DNA of 64,000 nucleotides from Gemmobacter lanyuensis. GTDB lineage: Bacteria > Pseudomonadota > Alphaproteobacteria > Rhodobacterales > Rhodobacteraceae. Below the pieces are notes generated by a model, which was not told the DNA's origin, searched no databases, and saw only the letters and a list, made by a program, of their open reading frames with translations. Shown here piece after piece: positions 19,837 through 28,640 of the stretch (positions are counted from its first letter, which is position 1; every line of letters begins with the position of its first letter). The stretch spans positions 1-64,000 of the forward strand of contig NZ_BMYQ01000007.1 in assembly GCF_014652355.1 (NCBI RefSeq). The letters are read 5' to 3'. A program made the translations under genes and the position numbers.

Positions 19837-19917
19837 TCGAACCTGACAAAAGATGGGGTATGTGCCGCATCCGGATGGGGCCGTTGACCGCCTGACCCGG
19901 CCACGGGATCATCGGCC

Positions 19918-20229
19918 ATGCACAAGATCCTGCCAGGCCTTCTGATCGCCCTCGGGCTCATCGTCGCACTCGGGCTCGAGGCGACGGCATTTATCTTGCA
20001 ACCACAGGCGGTTAGCACGGGGCCGCTTGTGGTTGTATCGCTTCCCTGGGGGCAAGATCCGGCACTGATTGTTGCGGCGGCAGGGGGGCAGGTAATCGGC
20101 CCAGCCCGCGCGCCCCTGGCCGTGTTGGCCATGGGTGCCACTGCCGAGGCGCTAAATCACGCCGGGGCCTTCGCCGTTCTGGACGGGACCGCAGCCAGTT
20201 TTCTCTGCGGGACGGAGGAGGAAGAATGA
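19918..20229 (+). CDS. small membrane-anchored protein upstream of chemoreceptor
   Basis: A 103-residue protein of unknown family. One N-terminal TM helix or uncleaved signal ([20 protein letters not shown], about residues 8-27) is followed by a small alanine/glycine-rich domain and an acidic tail (GTEEEE). Its stop overlaps the chemoreceptor start (ATGA), so the two are translationally coupled. It could be a periplasmic accessory to the receptor, but no homology is recognised. Confidence 0.65.
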   Translation: MHKILPGLLIALGLIVALGLEATAFILQPQAVSTGPLVVVSLPWGQDPALIVAAAGGQVIGPARAPLAVLAMGATAEALNHAGAFAVLDGTAASFLCGTEEEE

Positions 20230-21464
20230 GCGCAGCTGATCAATTCGATCAACACACGGACATCGTAGGCATTGTCCGCCTTGTGGCCCTGGGCACGGTC
20301 CCGATCCCGATTCTTTCGGCTTTTCTTGTCGGCGGGCCGATCCTGACCGTGGCCATTTCAGGCCTCTTGTTCGGGGGCATCGCCTTTGCGGCGCGGGGGG
20401 TCAAACCTTCGCTGCGCAGCCTGCCGATCGCACTGTCCCTGATTGGCCAGTGCATCGCACTGACCGCCGCTTTCGCGGGTCATCGCTGGCAACTTGACAC
20501 CCATATGACATTTTTCGCGATGCTCGCGATCATCGCCACCATGGGCAGCATTCCCGCGCTGTTGTTCGCGGTTGTGGTGACGGCCGTGCATCACCTGCTT
20601 ATGGGGCTTGTCCTGCCCACACTGGTCTATCCGGTGTCGGATCTGTCGGAGGTTGTCCTTCGCACCCTCCTGCACGCAGGCATCGTGATTTTCGAGGCCG
20701 CGATCCTGGCCTGGTCGATGCAGCGCAGCGCGCGGGCGGCGGCGGAAATCCGGGCGTCGCGCGAACAGCTTGCACAACATGCGGCCGAGGCGGCCCAAGC
20801 CCGCGCCGCCGCCGAGGCAGCACGCGAACGCGCCATTGCCGCCGCGGACCGCACCCGCCAGGAAGGCCAGACCGCGGCCTCGGCAGTGGAACAGATCGCC
20901 TCGGTTGCCAGTGCGGCAGCCAGCAGCGCCGCCCATGCGCAAAAGGTGGTCGCCAAGGCGAAGGGCGATGCAGAAAGCTCGGACGCCGTGGTACGCCGCG
21001 CCATGGAGGCGATGAAGGCCATCGAGGAATCCGCAGGCCAGATCAGCGCCATCGTCGCTGTGATCGACGATATTTCGCGCCAGACCGATATTCTGGCCCT
21101 GAACGCAGCGGTTGAGGCCGCCCGCGCCGGGGAGGCGGGTCGCGGCTTTGCTGTGGTCGCGAATGAAATCCGCGTTCTGGCACAACGTTCAGCCGATGCG
21201 ACCCAACAAATCCGGACGCTGGTTTCGACTTCGGGCGTGCGGGTGGTTGAAGGCGTCGAGCTTGTCGGGGAAACCCGCGAGGCGCTGAGCCGCATCGTTG
21301 ATGAAGTTGGCAATCTGAATGAACTGGTGCGCGGGATTGCTTATGGCGCGGTGGAACAGTCCGAAGGACTGGCACAGGTCAACCGGGCCATTGCCAAGAT
21401 CGACAGCATGGTCGAAGCCGAGGACGGTCCAGAGGCCACGATTTATCAGATCCGCGCCGCCTGA
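20226..21464 (+). CDS. multi-TM chemoreceptor with histidine-containing sensor domain
   Basis: A 412-residue methyl-accepting chemotaxis protein. Instead of a periplasmic domain it has about six TM helices over residues 10-165. Histidines in or near the membrane ([23 protein letters not shown]) could bind a cofactor or metal. A coiled coil rich in alanine follows, then the signalling domain tip [20 protein letters not shown]. There is no obvious HAMP domain. Such architecture suggests an intramembrane or cytoplasmic signal such as redox state or a gas. It forms a two-gene unit with the preceding small membrane protein. Confidence 0.85.
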   Translation: MSAADQFDQHTDIVGIVRLVALGTVPIPILSAFLVGGPILTVAISGLLFGGIAFAARGVKPSLRSLPIALSLIGQCIALTAAFAGHRWQLDTHMTFFAMLAIIATMGSIPALLFAVVVTAVHHLLMGLVLPTLVYPVSDLSEVVLRTLLHAGIVIFEAAILAWSMQRSARAAAEIRASREQLAQHAAEAAQARAAAEAARERAIAAADRTRQEGQTAASAVEQIASVASAAASSAAHAQKVVAKAKGDAESSDAVVRRAMEAMKAIEESAGQISAIVAVIDDISRQTDILALNAAVEAARAGEAGRGFAVVANEIRVLAQRSADATQQIRTLVSTSGVRVVEGVELVGETREALSRIVDEVGNLNELVRGIAYGAVEQSEGLAQVNRAIAKIDSMVEAEDGPEATIYQIRAA

Positions 21465-21482
21465 ACCGATCAAGGCAAAGGG

Positions 21483-21514
21483 GCCCCGCCGCGCTGTTTG
21501 CACTGCGGCGGGGC
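21483..21514. terminator. hairpin between convergent genes
   Basis: GCCCCGCCGC and GCGGCGGGGC make a perfect 10-bp stem with a 12-base loop between the chemoreceptor gene and the convergent oxidase-cluster gene. It lacks a clear T-run on either strand, so it is a probable but weak bidirectional terminator. Confidence 0.5.
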
Positions 21515-21542
21515 TATACGTTTGCGCCGCTGTATGGCGGGG

Positions 21543-21842
21543 TCAGGCACAGAGCGGCAGCACAAAGACCGGCACGCCGGTCCAGAGCGTGGCCGCGCTG
21601 GCGACAAAAGCAAGGGTGCGCGACAGTCTTCGTTGAAACGTCGGCAGTTGGCGCGGGGCGCCCAACAGAATCCATGCCAAAAGGCCGATCTGTAGGGCTG
21701 CCGTCACGGCGACGACGGCAGGCAGGCCCACCGACAACGGGGTGCCTCCGGTCGCACAGGTCGCCCCGTGCAGACCATAAATCCCGCTGAACCCGATCAT
21801 CCACAGCAGAAGCGGCAGGCTGACAGCAAGCGCCCCCATCAT
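21543..21842 (-). CDS. small three-helix membrane protein of oxidase cluster
   Basis: A 99-residue integral membrane protein with three hydrophobic segments (about residues 4-22, 30-52 and 72-95). It starts at an ATG overlapping the stop of the oxidase subunit I/III gene (ATGA). Its position at the end of a haem-copper oxidase operon suggests a small oxidase subunit (subunit IV-like) or assembly factor, but no specific family is recognised. Confidence 0.65.
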   Translation of the reverse strand: MMGALAVSLPLLLWMIGFSGIYGLHGATCATGGTPLSVGLPAVVAVTAALQIGLLAWILLGAPRQLPTFQRRLSRTLAFVASAATLWTGVPVFVLPLCA

Positions 21843-24349
21843 GCGAAAGCCCCCGGCGCCCAAGCAGCGGTCAGGGCGAGCAGCCCCGTCACAGCGGTGA
21901 AATCAGCCCACAACTGGAGGATGCGCGCCTCTCCGTTGCGGCGCGGCGAAGTATAGCCGCGCCATATCCGCAGGGCGAGGAAACCCAGCATGATCAGGGT
22001 AATGACGGCATGCAGCAGGACATGCCCCGCCAAAAGCCAGACCGTGGCGCCGAAGGCATGGCTGGTCGGGTCAGGCCCGTTTCGAAGCATCCACCCTGCG
22101 GCCGCTGCCAATGCCAGAACCCCGACGCCGGTCAACGCCAGGCCTGTGCGCGGCGGCTGACTGCGGCTGATTGCCCGTACTGTCCGGCGCGGGCCGAACA
22201 TCAAGGCGAGCCCCCCGCCCCCTGCCAAGATCGGCCCGACCAGCCCCGGCGTGATCCAGCTGGGTGGGGGCCAGTTCGGCGCGATGGTCCACAGGAAGGC
22301 ATAGCCAAAGAGAAGCGATCCGAAATGCACCCCGTCGGCCAGCAGCAGAAGCAACGATCCCCACCAGCCGGGTGGATCGGGCACCTCATGGCTGGTGGGC
22401 AAGATCTGCCCAAGGCCCGCGTCAACCGGCCCCTCATCAACCTTGCGGCCCGAAGTCCATGCCCAGAAAACCGCCAGCCCGGCCACCCCGACCAGCGCAA
22501 GCGCCGACACCAGATGGGCTCCGAACAAGGGCGCAAGGAAGGACAGGCTGGTCACGATGGCCAGCAGGAACGGCAGGATCGAATTCCCCGGCAGCACGGC
22601 GACCTGTGCGGGGGCGCCGGTCGCCGTATCGACGATCAGGGTTTCCCGGCGATGGCGGTCCGCCCCGGCAAGGTACCCCTCACCCCGGGCAATGCGATGG
22701 GGCAGCGCGGGGTCCATGTCCAGCGGCGCCCGCCCCTCGATCACCGGGATCGCGCCGAAACCGTAGACCGGTGATGGCAGGGGCACAGCCCATTCCAGCG
22801 TGCCAGCCGCCCAGGGGTTCCGCCGACTGCGCGGGGCTAGGACCGCGTTCAGCCCCAGATCAAGGATCACCAGCGCAAATCCGATCGCCAAGGCAAAGGC
22901 CCCGATTGAGGCGCTGAAGTTGATCGCCTCCCATCCCTGTTCGGCCTCATAGGTGGCGATCCGGCGGCGCTGGCCCAGAAGCCCTGCCCAATGCATCGCA
23001 AGGAACGTCAGGTGAAAGGCAGGAACCGTGACCCAAAAGGCGATCCTGCCCAGCCGGAACTGCGGGTGCCGACCTGTCAGCAGCGGCAGGAAATAGTAGA
23101 CCGCAGCAATCATCGGAAAGACATAGCCCCCGATCAGCACATAATGCAGATGGGCCACGATGAAATGGGTGTCATGGACCTGCCAATCGAAAGGCACGAT
23201 GGCCAGCATCACGCCCGTCAGCCCCCCGATGACGAAGGTCGCGAAGAACCCGAGGATCCAGAGCATCGGCAGATGCATCACCGGCCGCCCCTGCCACAGC
23301 GTGCCGATCCAGGCAAAGACCATGACGGCCGTCGGCACCGCAACAAGGGTCGAGGCCGCCGAAAAGAAGGCAAGCCCCAGCTGCGGAATGCCGGTTGCAA
23401 ACATGTGATGGACCCAGAGCCCGAAGCTCAGAACAGCAAGCGAGATGGCCGCCGCAACCACCCAGCCGTAACCCAGGATCTGCGTGCGTGCCATCACGGG
23501 CAGGATGGTGCCGATCATCCCGGCGGCAGGCAGGAAGATGATGTAGACCTCGGGGTGGCCGAACAGCCAGAAAAGATGCTGCCACAACAGCGGGTCGCCC
23601 CCCTCCTCCACCCGGTAGAATGGCCAGCCCAAGGCGCGTTCGACCTCAAGCAGCACCGACCCCAGGATCATCGGCGGAAAGGCTGTGAGGATCATCAGCG
23701 CCACGACCAGCATGTACCAGGCAAAGATCGGCATCCGCGCCAGCGACATGCCCGCCGCCCGGTACCGCAGGACCGTGACCACCACCTCGACCGCGGCCGC
23801 GATGGCCGAAACCTCGATCGAGGTGATGCCCAAGAGCCAGACATCCGCCCCGATCCCCGGCGAAAAAGCGGTCGAAGACAGCGGCGGATACATGAACCAG
23901 CCGCCATCCGGCGCAAGGCCCATGATCATCGCCACGATCACCGCGCTGCCACCGAAGATATAGACCCAGACGCCAAAGGCCCCCAGACGCGGAAAGGCCA
24001 TGTCACGGGTGCCCAGCATCCCCGGCAACAGAAGGATCGACAGCGCCTCGAAAAACGGGATGGCGAACAGGAACATCATCACTGTGCCATGCATGGTGAA
24101 AATCTGGCTATAGGTCTCTGCTGCCATGAAGGCAGACCGGGGCGTGGCCAGCTGAATCCGGATCAGCATGGCCAAAAGACCGCCGATCACGAAAAACGCC
24201 GTAGCCACCCCCAGAAACAGAAGTCCGATGTCATTGTTGTTGGTGGTCACAAGCCAGCCGCGCCACCCCGGTGGCGCCGACCACACCGTGATGAGCTTGC
24301 GGTGCAGCTGCAGCGCGCGACTGCGACGGGGGCCAAGGCGCGGCGTCAC
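21839..24349 (-). CDS. haem-copper oxidase, fused subunits I and III
   Basis: An 836-residue protein. Residues to about 560 are subunit I, with haem-a ligand region IFTMHGTVMMF, the CuB/cross-link motif FGHPEVYIIFLP (His and Tyr, with the D-channel Glu), WVHHMFATG and THFIVAHLHYVLIGG. The rest is a subunit III-type multi-helix domain (HEVPDPPGWWGSLLLLLADG and later). The GTG at 24349 overlaps the subunit II stop (GTGA). The open frame continues far upstream but reads as out-of-frame sequence. Because subunit II lacks CuA, the complex probably oxidises quinol rather than cytochrome c. Confidence 0.88.
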   Translation of the reverse strand: MTPRLGPRRSRALQLHRKLITVWSAPPGWRGWLVTTNNNDIGLLFLGVATAFFVIGGLLAMLIRIQLATPRSAFMAAETYSQIFTMHGTVMMFLFAIPFFEALSILLLPGMLGTRDMAFPRLGAFGVWVYIFGGSAVIVAMIMGLAPDGGWFMYPPLSSTAFSPGIGADVWLLGITSIEVSAIAAAVEVVVTVLRYRAAGMSLARMPIFAWYMLVVALMILTAFPPMILGSVLLEVERALGWPFYRVEEGGDPLLWQHLFWLFGHPEVYIIFLPAAGMIGTILPVMARTQILGYGWVVAAAISLAVLSFGLWVHHMFATGIPQLGLAFFSAASTLVAVPTAVMVFAWIGTLWQGRPVMHLPMLWILGFFATFVIGGLTGVMLAIVPFDWQVHDTHFIVAHLHYVLIGGYVFPMIAAVYYFLPLLTGRHPQFRLGRIAFWVTVPAFHLTFLAMHWAGLLGQRRRIATYEAEQGWEAINFSASIGAFALAIGFALVILDLGLNAVLAPRSRRNPWAAGTLEWAVPLPSPVYGFGAIPVIEGRAPLDMDPALPHRIARGEGYLAGADRHRRETLIVDTATGAPAQVAVLPGNSILPFLLAIVTSLSFLAPLFGAHLVSALALVGVAGLAVFWAWTSGRKVDEGPVDAGLGQILPTSHEVPDPPGWWGSLLLLLADGVHFGSLLFGYAFLWTIAPNWPPPSWITPGLVGPILAGGGGLALMFGPRRTVRAISRSQPPRTGLALTGVGVLALAAAAGWMLRNGPDPTSHAFGATVWLLAGHVLLHAVITLIMLGFLALRIWRGYTSPRRNGEARILQLWADFTAVTGLLALTAAWAPGAFA

Positions 24350-25005
24350 GGGTTCATCCCCTGCAGAAAGGTCTGCCAGTCGGCAGGGGCATGGGCCCGA
24401 ACGGAAAACACATGCCCGGTATAGCCCCGACCGCTGAACTCGGCACTGGCGCCGGCGTAGTCTCCGGGCTGGTCCGCGCTGAGGCGCAGGCGGTTCACAT
24501 GGCCGGGGATGGCATCCAGCTTGCCCGCCAAGCGCGGCACCCAGAAGGAATGGATCACATCCACGCTGGTCAGATCGACATCGACGGGCCGCCCCGCGGG
24601 GATATGCAGCAAACCATGGGTCACAAGACCCGGCGCATCGGCATAACGGAAGGTCCAGGCCCATTGGCGGGCCTCGGCCTCGACCCGCACGAGATCGGGC
24701 GCGGGGACAGGCGCAAGGCGCTGGCCCAGGATCAGACCATAGAGCGTGAGGCTTGCCAGAATGGCCAGCGGAAAGACAACCCCCAGACCCCAGAACCAGA
24801 ACCGCTCTGTCGCGATCCGCGGCACCCGGCGCAGGGCGACCGCCAGCAGCACCATGACAAAGACGAAGATCGTCCCGCTGCTCCACAACATCACCGACCA
24901 AAGCCCGGCAATGTCGCGCGCGGCGGGGCCCGCTGCGTCCAGCGTCGAAAGATGGGTTTTGCAACCTCCCAGCCCGACAGGGGTTATGCCTGCACCCCCG
25001 ATGGC
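24346..25005 (-). CDS. haem-copper oxidase subunit II lacking CuA (quinol-oxidase type); start unresolved
   Basis: A lipoprotein-like subunit II. A hydrophobic lead (RLLAIGGAGITPVGLGGC) ends in a lipobox cysteine, followed by the family start STLDAAGP, two TM helices (about 24830-24900 and 24725-24785) and a cupredoxin domain with VDVIHSFWVPRLAGKLDAIPG. In the usual CuA loop the two cysteines are serine and the His/Met are Tyr/His (GASAEFSGRGYTGH), as in CyoA-type quinol oxidases. No ATG, GTG or TTG lies between the lipobox and the divergent gene. In-frame options are GTG 25113 or ATG 25122, which overlap that gene, or a base error in a G-run near 24998. The left end is firm; the upstream boundary is approximate. 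Confidence 0.78.
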   Translation of the reverse strand, partial: AIGGAGITPVGLGGCKTHLSTLDAAGPAARDIAGLWSVMLWSSGTIFVFVMVLLAVALRRVPRIATERFWFWGLGVVFPLAILASLTLYGLILGQRLAPVPAPDLVRVEAEARQWAWTFRYADAPGLVTHGLLHIPAGRPVDVDLTSVDVIHSFWVPRLAGKLDAIPGHVNRLRLSADQPGDYAGASAEFSGRGYTGHVFSVRAHAPADWQTFLQGMNP

Positions 25006-25017
25006 AAGGAGACGACC

Positions 25018-25539
25018 ATGCCCCCAGGAAACAGCCTGCCTGACGCCACCGATACGGTCGGCCAGGACGCCCCCTTTCGCGACAGCCGGTCGAAGGTGGC
25101 GATCTGGGGCCACCCGCTGCATGCGATGACTGTGGCCTTCCCCGTCGCGCTGACCTTCTGCGCCTTCGGGGCAGATGCGCTTTACTGGTGGTCGGGCGCG
25201 GCACGATGGGCATGGGCGGGCTTCTGGGCCTCGGGAACGGCCTTCCTGTTCGGGCTCGGCGCGGGGATCACCGGCACCATCGAGCTGTTGATCGTGCCGG
25301 GCATCCGGATCCGCGCGATGGCCTGGACCCATTTCATCATTGCCATGACGCTGCTGTCGCTCTTGGGGTTGAACTGGGGTTGGCGGCTGACCGGCCATGT
25401 CGCGGCCGTGCTGCCCTGGGGTCTGCTGATGACCGGCGTTTCGGTGCTGCTGGTGGTGGCAACGGGTTGGCATGGCGGCAAGCTCGTCTTCGATTACGGA
25501 TTGGGGCTGTCGAAGGGCAACGAAAACCCGAGAGGCTGA
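25018..25539 (+). CDS. DUF2231 family membrane protein
   Basis: A 173-residue protein with four TM helices. It has the DUF2231 start pattern (SKVAIWGHPLHAMTVAFPVA) and histidines in helices (GHPLHAM, WTHFIIAM) that could ligate haem. The ATG at 25018 has AAGGAGA upstream. It is divergent from subunit II and its last 46 bases overlap the end of the convergent CopD-like gene. Homologues often accompany cytochromes and oxidase genes. The function is unknown. Confidence 0.8.
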   Translation: MPPGNSLPDATDTVGQDAPFRDSRSKVAIWGHPLHAMTVAFPVALTFCAFGADALYWWSGAARWAWAGFWASGTAFLFGLGAGITGTIELLIVPGIRIRAMAWTHFIIAMTLLSLLGLNWGWRLTGHVAAVLPWGLLMTGVSVLLVVATGWHGGKLVFDYGLGLSKGNENPRG

Positions 25540-26006
25540 CGCAGCCAGATCGGAAAGGGCAGCCGGTCAAGGTCGGGCTTGCCCAGGACCAGCGCCAGTA
25601 CCGCCGCAACCACCAGGCACAAGAGCAGCAGCGGCAGGCCCGGCACCCATCGCGCCGCCGATTGCGGGCCCTTGGACGGGGCGGCGATGGCATGGCCGAT
25701 CCAGACATGCAGGCCAACCAGCGCCGCCACGCAGACCAGCTTGGCAAACATCCAGGGGCTGAACACGGCGCGCAGGAATATAAGGCTCGTTCCAGTGGCG
25801 ACGGTGAGCACCGCGGCCGGTGTGACACACCAGATAAATCCCCGATGCGTGACCTGCCGCAGGCGCCCCAAGAATGGCCCCCGCATGGCCCGGTCCTGTT
25901 CTGCCAACAGCACGGGCAGGGCTGTCAACCCGGCGATCCAGACCGCGAGGAACAGGATGTGCAGCACCTTGAGATGGGGCAAAAGGCCCAACATGACCGC
26001 CGTCAT
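25494..26006 (-). CDS. CopD-like / DUF2269-like four-helix membrane protein
   Basis: A 170-residue membrane protein with about four TM helices and conserved-looking histidines (LPHLKVLHILFLAVWIAGL, THRGFIW, LVGLHVWIGH). This is the pattern of CopD/HemJ-like membrane proteins. The ATG at 26006 overlaps the CtaG stop (ATGA). It probably supports copper or haem handling for the oxidase, an inference from its place between ctaG and the oxidase genes. Confidence 0.7.
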   Translation of the reverse strand: MTAVMLGLLPHLKVLHILFLAVWIAGLTALPVLLAEQDRAMRGPFLGRLRQVTHRGFIWCVTPAAVLTVATGTSLIFLRAVFSPWMFAKLVCVAALVGLHVWIGHAIAAPSKGPQSAARWVPGLPLLLLCLVVAAVLALVLGKPDLDRLPFPIWLRQPLGFSLPFDSPNP

Positions 26007-26722
26007 GCCAGCACACCCAGCCGCGCCCACCCACGCCGCGCGATCAGCGCCCCCGCAACCAGATAGGGCAGGCAGGCGGGCACCCACATGATCAGCCCCC
26101 CCAGCTGCTGGTCGGCCAGCGGCGTCAGACCAAATTGCAGCGGGGCCACGGCATGAATGGCGTAAAGCGGAACAGGGGCGAAAGTAAGCAATGCGCCCAG
26201 AAGCGCCATTTGCACATAGGTGGCCACAAGGCCGATCCCGGCGCGTCCGGTCGACTGCGCAGGATCAAGAACCCGCATCCAGAACAGCACCGCGGGGCCG
26301 AGAAGCGTGCCCTGCATGACCCAATACAGCCCCATATGCCCCATGGCCGCGTCATAGGCCGCGGGCAGATGCCAGACCCACAGCGCCAGCGCCTGAAGAA
26401 GAAACGCGACAGGCAGAGACACCCCACCCGCCAGTCGGGCGCGCATCAGCGCGTGGCCCAGCAGGGGGGCCGCAACCGCCACAAGCGCCAGATGATGCAA
26501 CACCCTGGCCGAGAAGAGCGCCGCCGACAGCGCACAGAGCGGTGAGACAAAAGCCACCGCCAGAACCCCCACCCCGCCAAGCCCGGTCGGACTGCGCCGC
26601 ACGGACAGCGCCAGCATGCCGAGCGCCAGCAAGAGCAGCGGGTCCATGTTCCACCTGTTCCACAGCGCAGCGGGGTCGGGTGCAGGCCCGCAGTAAAGAC
26701 CTTGCAAGAGTGTCGGCTCCAT
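26003..26722 (-). CDS. CtaG/caa3-type oxidase assembly membrane protein
   Basis: A 239-residue polytopic membrane protein of the CtaG_caa3 family (about seven TM helices). Family hallmarks are the histidines in VLHHLALVAVAAPLL and the WVWHLPAAYDAAMGH segment, with the GLYWVMQG region after it. It supports assembly of the CuB-containing oxidase encoded downstream. It lies 10 bases after the PQQ dehydrogenase gene, so the dehydrogenase and oxidase genes are probably one regulon. Confidence 0.8.
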   Translation of the reverse strand: MEPTLLQGLYCGPAPDPAALWNRWNMDPLLLLALGMLALSVRRSPTGLGGVGVLAVAFVSPLCALSAALFSARVLHHLALVAVAAPLLGHALMRARLAGGVSLPVAFLLQALALWVWHLPAAYDAAMGHMGLYWVMQGTLLGPAVLFWMRVLDPAQSTGRAGIGLVATYVQMALLGALLTFAPVPLYAIHAVAPLQFGLTPLADQQLGGLIMWVPACLPYLVAGALIARRGWARLGVLA

Positions 26723-26732
26723 TCCCCGTCCC

Positions 26733-28640
26733 CTATTCCCGTGGCAGACGATAGGCTACGACCTGATCGGCCACCCTTGGCTTCAGAATGGAATTGCCCC
26801 CGGCGACAAAGACGACGTAATCCTGCCCCTCATGCGAAAAAACCGCGGGGATCGACACCGAGGGCGCGGCGACGATGTCGGACCACAGTTCGCGTCCGGT
26901 TGCAGCGTCCAGCGCGCGGACGCGGTCATCCATCGACGCACCCAGAAAGACGACGCCGCCCGCCGTGACCACCGGCCCCCCCAGCGTGGGCGATCCCCAG
27001 CTGCGCAGCCCGTAAAAGCCCCAGCGCTGCGTCAGGCCGAAGGGCACCTCATACAACCGGTCGCCGCTGGCCAGATCATAGGCCGCGAATGTGCCATAGG
27101 GCGGCGCCCAGCAAGGCAGCCCAAGGCTGTTGGTCCATTCATAAAGCTCGATCCCGTAGGGGGCGCCCTCTTGCGCGTGGAAACCTGCCTCATTCCCGCC
27201 CTCGATGCTGCCATTGGTTGCCTTGCGGACCTCACCATCATAGGCATGACGGGGGATCAGGCGGATGATCTGCACCACACGGCTGCTGTTGACGAACAGG
27301 ATGCCGTGACGCGGATCGACCGCCGCACCGCCCCAGTTGTTCGCCCCCGCCGTTCCCGGCCAAAGCAGCGTGCCTTGGGTCGAGGGCGGGGTGAACATCC
27401 CGTCATAGCGGAACCGGTCACGGTCGCGCGAACATTGGCCAAAGGACAGCGCATCGGCCAACCACCAGACCTCGGGCAGGGCGTCAACCGGCACGGTGGG
27501 CGGCGGATGCGGCACAAAGGGCTGGGTTTGCGCCGCGACCTCTCCTTCCGCATCGGAGGCGGGCACAGGGCGTTCCCGCACCGGAAAGAGCGGTGCGCCC
27601 GTGCGGCGATCCAGCACGAAGATCAGCCCCTGCTTGGTCGTCTGCACCAGGGCGGGCACCTGCGCCCCTCCGCGCGGCAGGTCCACAAGCGTCGGCGCTG
27701 ATGGCGTATCATAATCCCAGATGTCGTGATGGATGTGCTGATAGGACCAGGCGATCTTGCCGGTCGCGATCTCGACCGCCGTGATCGACGTCGCCAGCGG
27801 CACGCCCTCCAGCCGGTTTCCGCCCCAATAATTTGGCGAGGGCGAGGACACAGGCACATAGACCAGCCCCAAATCCGGATCTGCCGACATCGAAGACCAG
27901 ATATTTGCCGTGCCGGTTCGCGGGATCAGATCGGCCGGAATAAAACCGGTGTCCCACAAAAGTTCGCCCGTGCGGGCACTGACTGCCATCAGATTGCCGG
28001 GCGGTTCGACCGAATAGGCCCAATCCTTGCCGGACCAGCCTATCAGGATGACATCGCCGACAATGGTTGGCGGTTGCAGCAGGGAAAAGGGGAAAACGTC
28101 GTTGGTTTCGTTCCACTGGTTGACGTTCAACACCCCGTTTTCACCGAAATCCGCGCAGGGCTGTCCGGTATCGGCATCAACGGCATGCAATGTGGCATCC
28201 ATCGTCCCCAGATAGACCCGCTTTTCGCAGGGCCCATCGGCGCCACTTTCCCAATAGGCAACGCCCCGGTTTTTCAAGGCAGGCTGGGTCAGCGCCTTGA
28301 GTGTGGATCTGGTATCATAGCTCCAGCGCTCCTGCCCGGTGGCAGGATCAAGCGCGAGAATGCGGTAGAATGGCGTCCCGAGGTAAAGTGTCCCGTTGGC
28401 ATAGATCGGCGTGGCGGACCAGACCGTCTCGGGCAGGTCGCCCGATCCGTCCGAAACATCGCCCGTCCTCACCTCCCACGCGCGTTGAAGTCTGCCGACC
28501 GTTTCGGGGGTGAATGTGGTCACATCCGCGAACTTGGTCGCGGCAAGGGTGCCGTTGAACGTATCCCAGCGCGGTTGTTCGGCCTGCACGGGGCCAGCAA
28601 GCCCGACGACTGCACCCAGCAGAACGCGAAGGCCCCACAT
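26733..28640 (-). CDS. PQQ-dependent dehydrogenase (glucose/quinate dehydrogenase type)
   Basis: A 635-residue periplasmic quinoprotein with a signal peptide (MWGLRVLLGAVVGLAGPVQA) and an eight-bladed propeller. Tryptophan-docking motifs typical of the family are visible (ALDPATGQERWSYDT, TGKIAWSYQHIHHDIWDYD). The SPNYWGGNR and HHDIWDYDTPSAPTLVDL segments resemble membrane glucose/quinate dehydrogenases. Unlike those, the N-terminal membrane domain is missing and is encoded by the overlapping upstream gene. Electrons would go to ubiquinone. The substrate is unknown; an aldose, polyol or cyclic acid are options. Confidence 0.83.
   Translation of the reverse strand: MWGLRVLLGAVVGLAGPVQAEQPRWDTFNGTLAATKFADVTTFTPETVGRLQRAWEVRTGDVSDGSGDLPETVWSATPIYANGTLYLGTPFYRILALDPATGQERWSYDTRSTLKALTQPALKNRGVAYWESGADGPCEKRVYLGTMDATLHAVDADTGQPCADFGENGVLNVNQWNETNDVFPFSLLQPPTIVGDVILIGWSGKDWAYSVEPPGNLMAVSARTGELLWDTGFIPADLIPRTGTANIWSSMSADPDLGLVYVPVSSPSPNYWGGNRLEGVPLATSITAVEIATGKIAWSYQHIHHDIWDYDTPSAPTLVDLPRGGAQVPALVQTTKQGLIFVLDRRTGAPLFPVRERPVPASDAEGEVAAQTQPFVPHPPPTVPVDALPEVWWLADALSFGQCSRDRDRFRYDGMFTPPSTQGTLLWPGTAGANNWGGAAVDPRHGILFVNSSRVVQIIRLIPRHAYDGEVRKATNGSIEGGNEAGFHAQEGAPYGIELYEWTNSLGLPCWAPPYGTFAAYDLASGDRLYEVPFGLTQRWGFYGLRSWGSPTLGGPVVTAGGVVFLGASMDDRVRALDAATGRELWSDIVAAPSVSIPAVFSHEGQDYVVFVAGGNSILKPRVADQVVAYRLPRE

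Noticed and set aside
24350-25213. Upstream extension of the oxidase I/III open frame to over 1100 residues
   Set aside because: The extra part reads through subunit II in another frame and is Arg/Gly/Pro-rich; the GTG overlapping the subunit II stop is the natural start.
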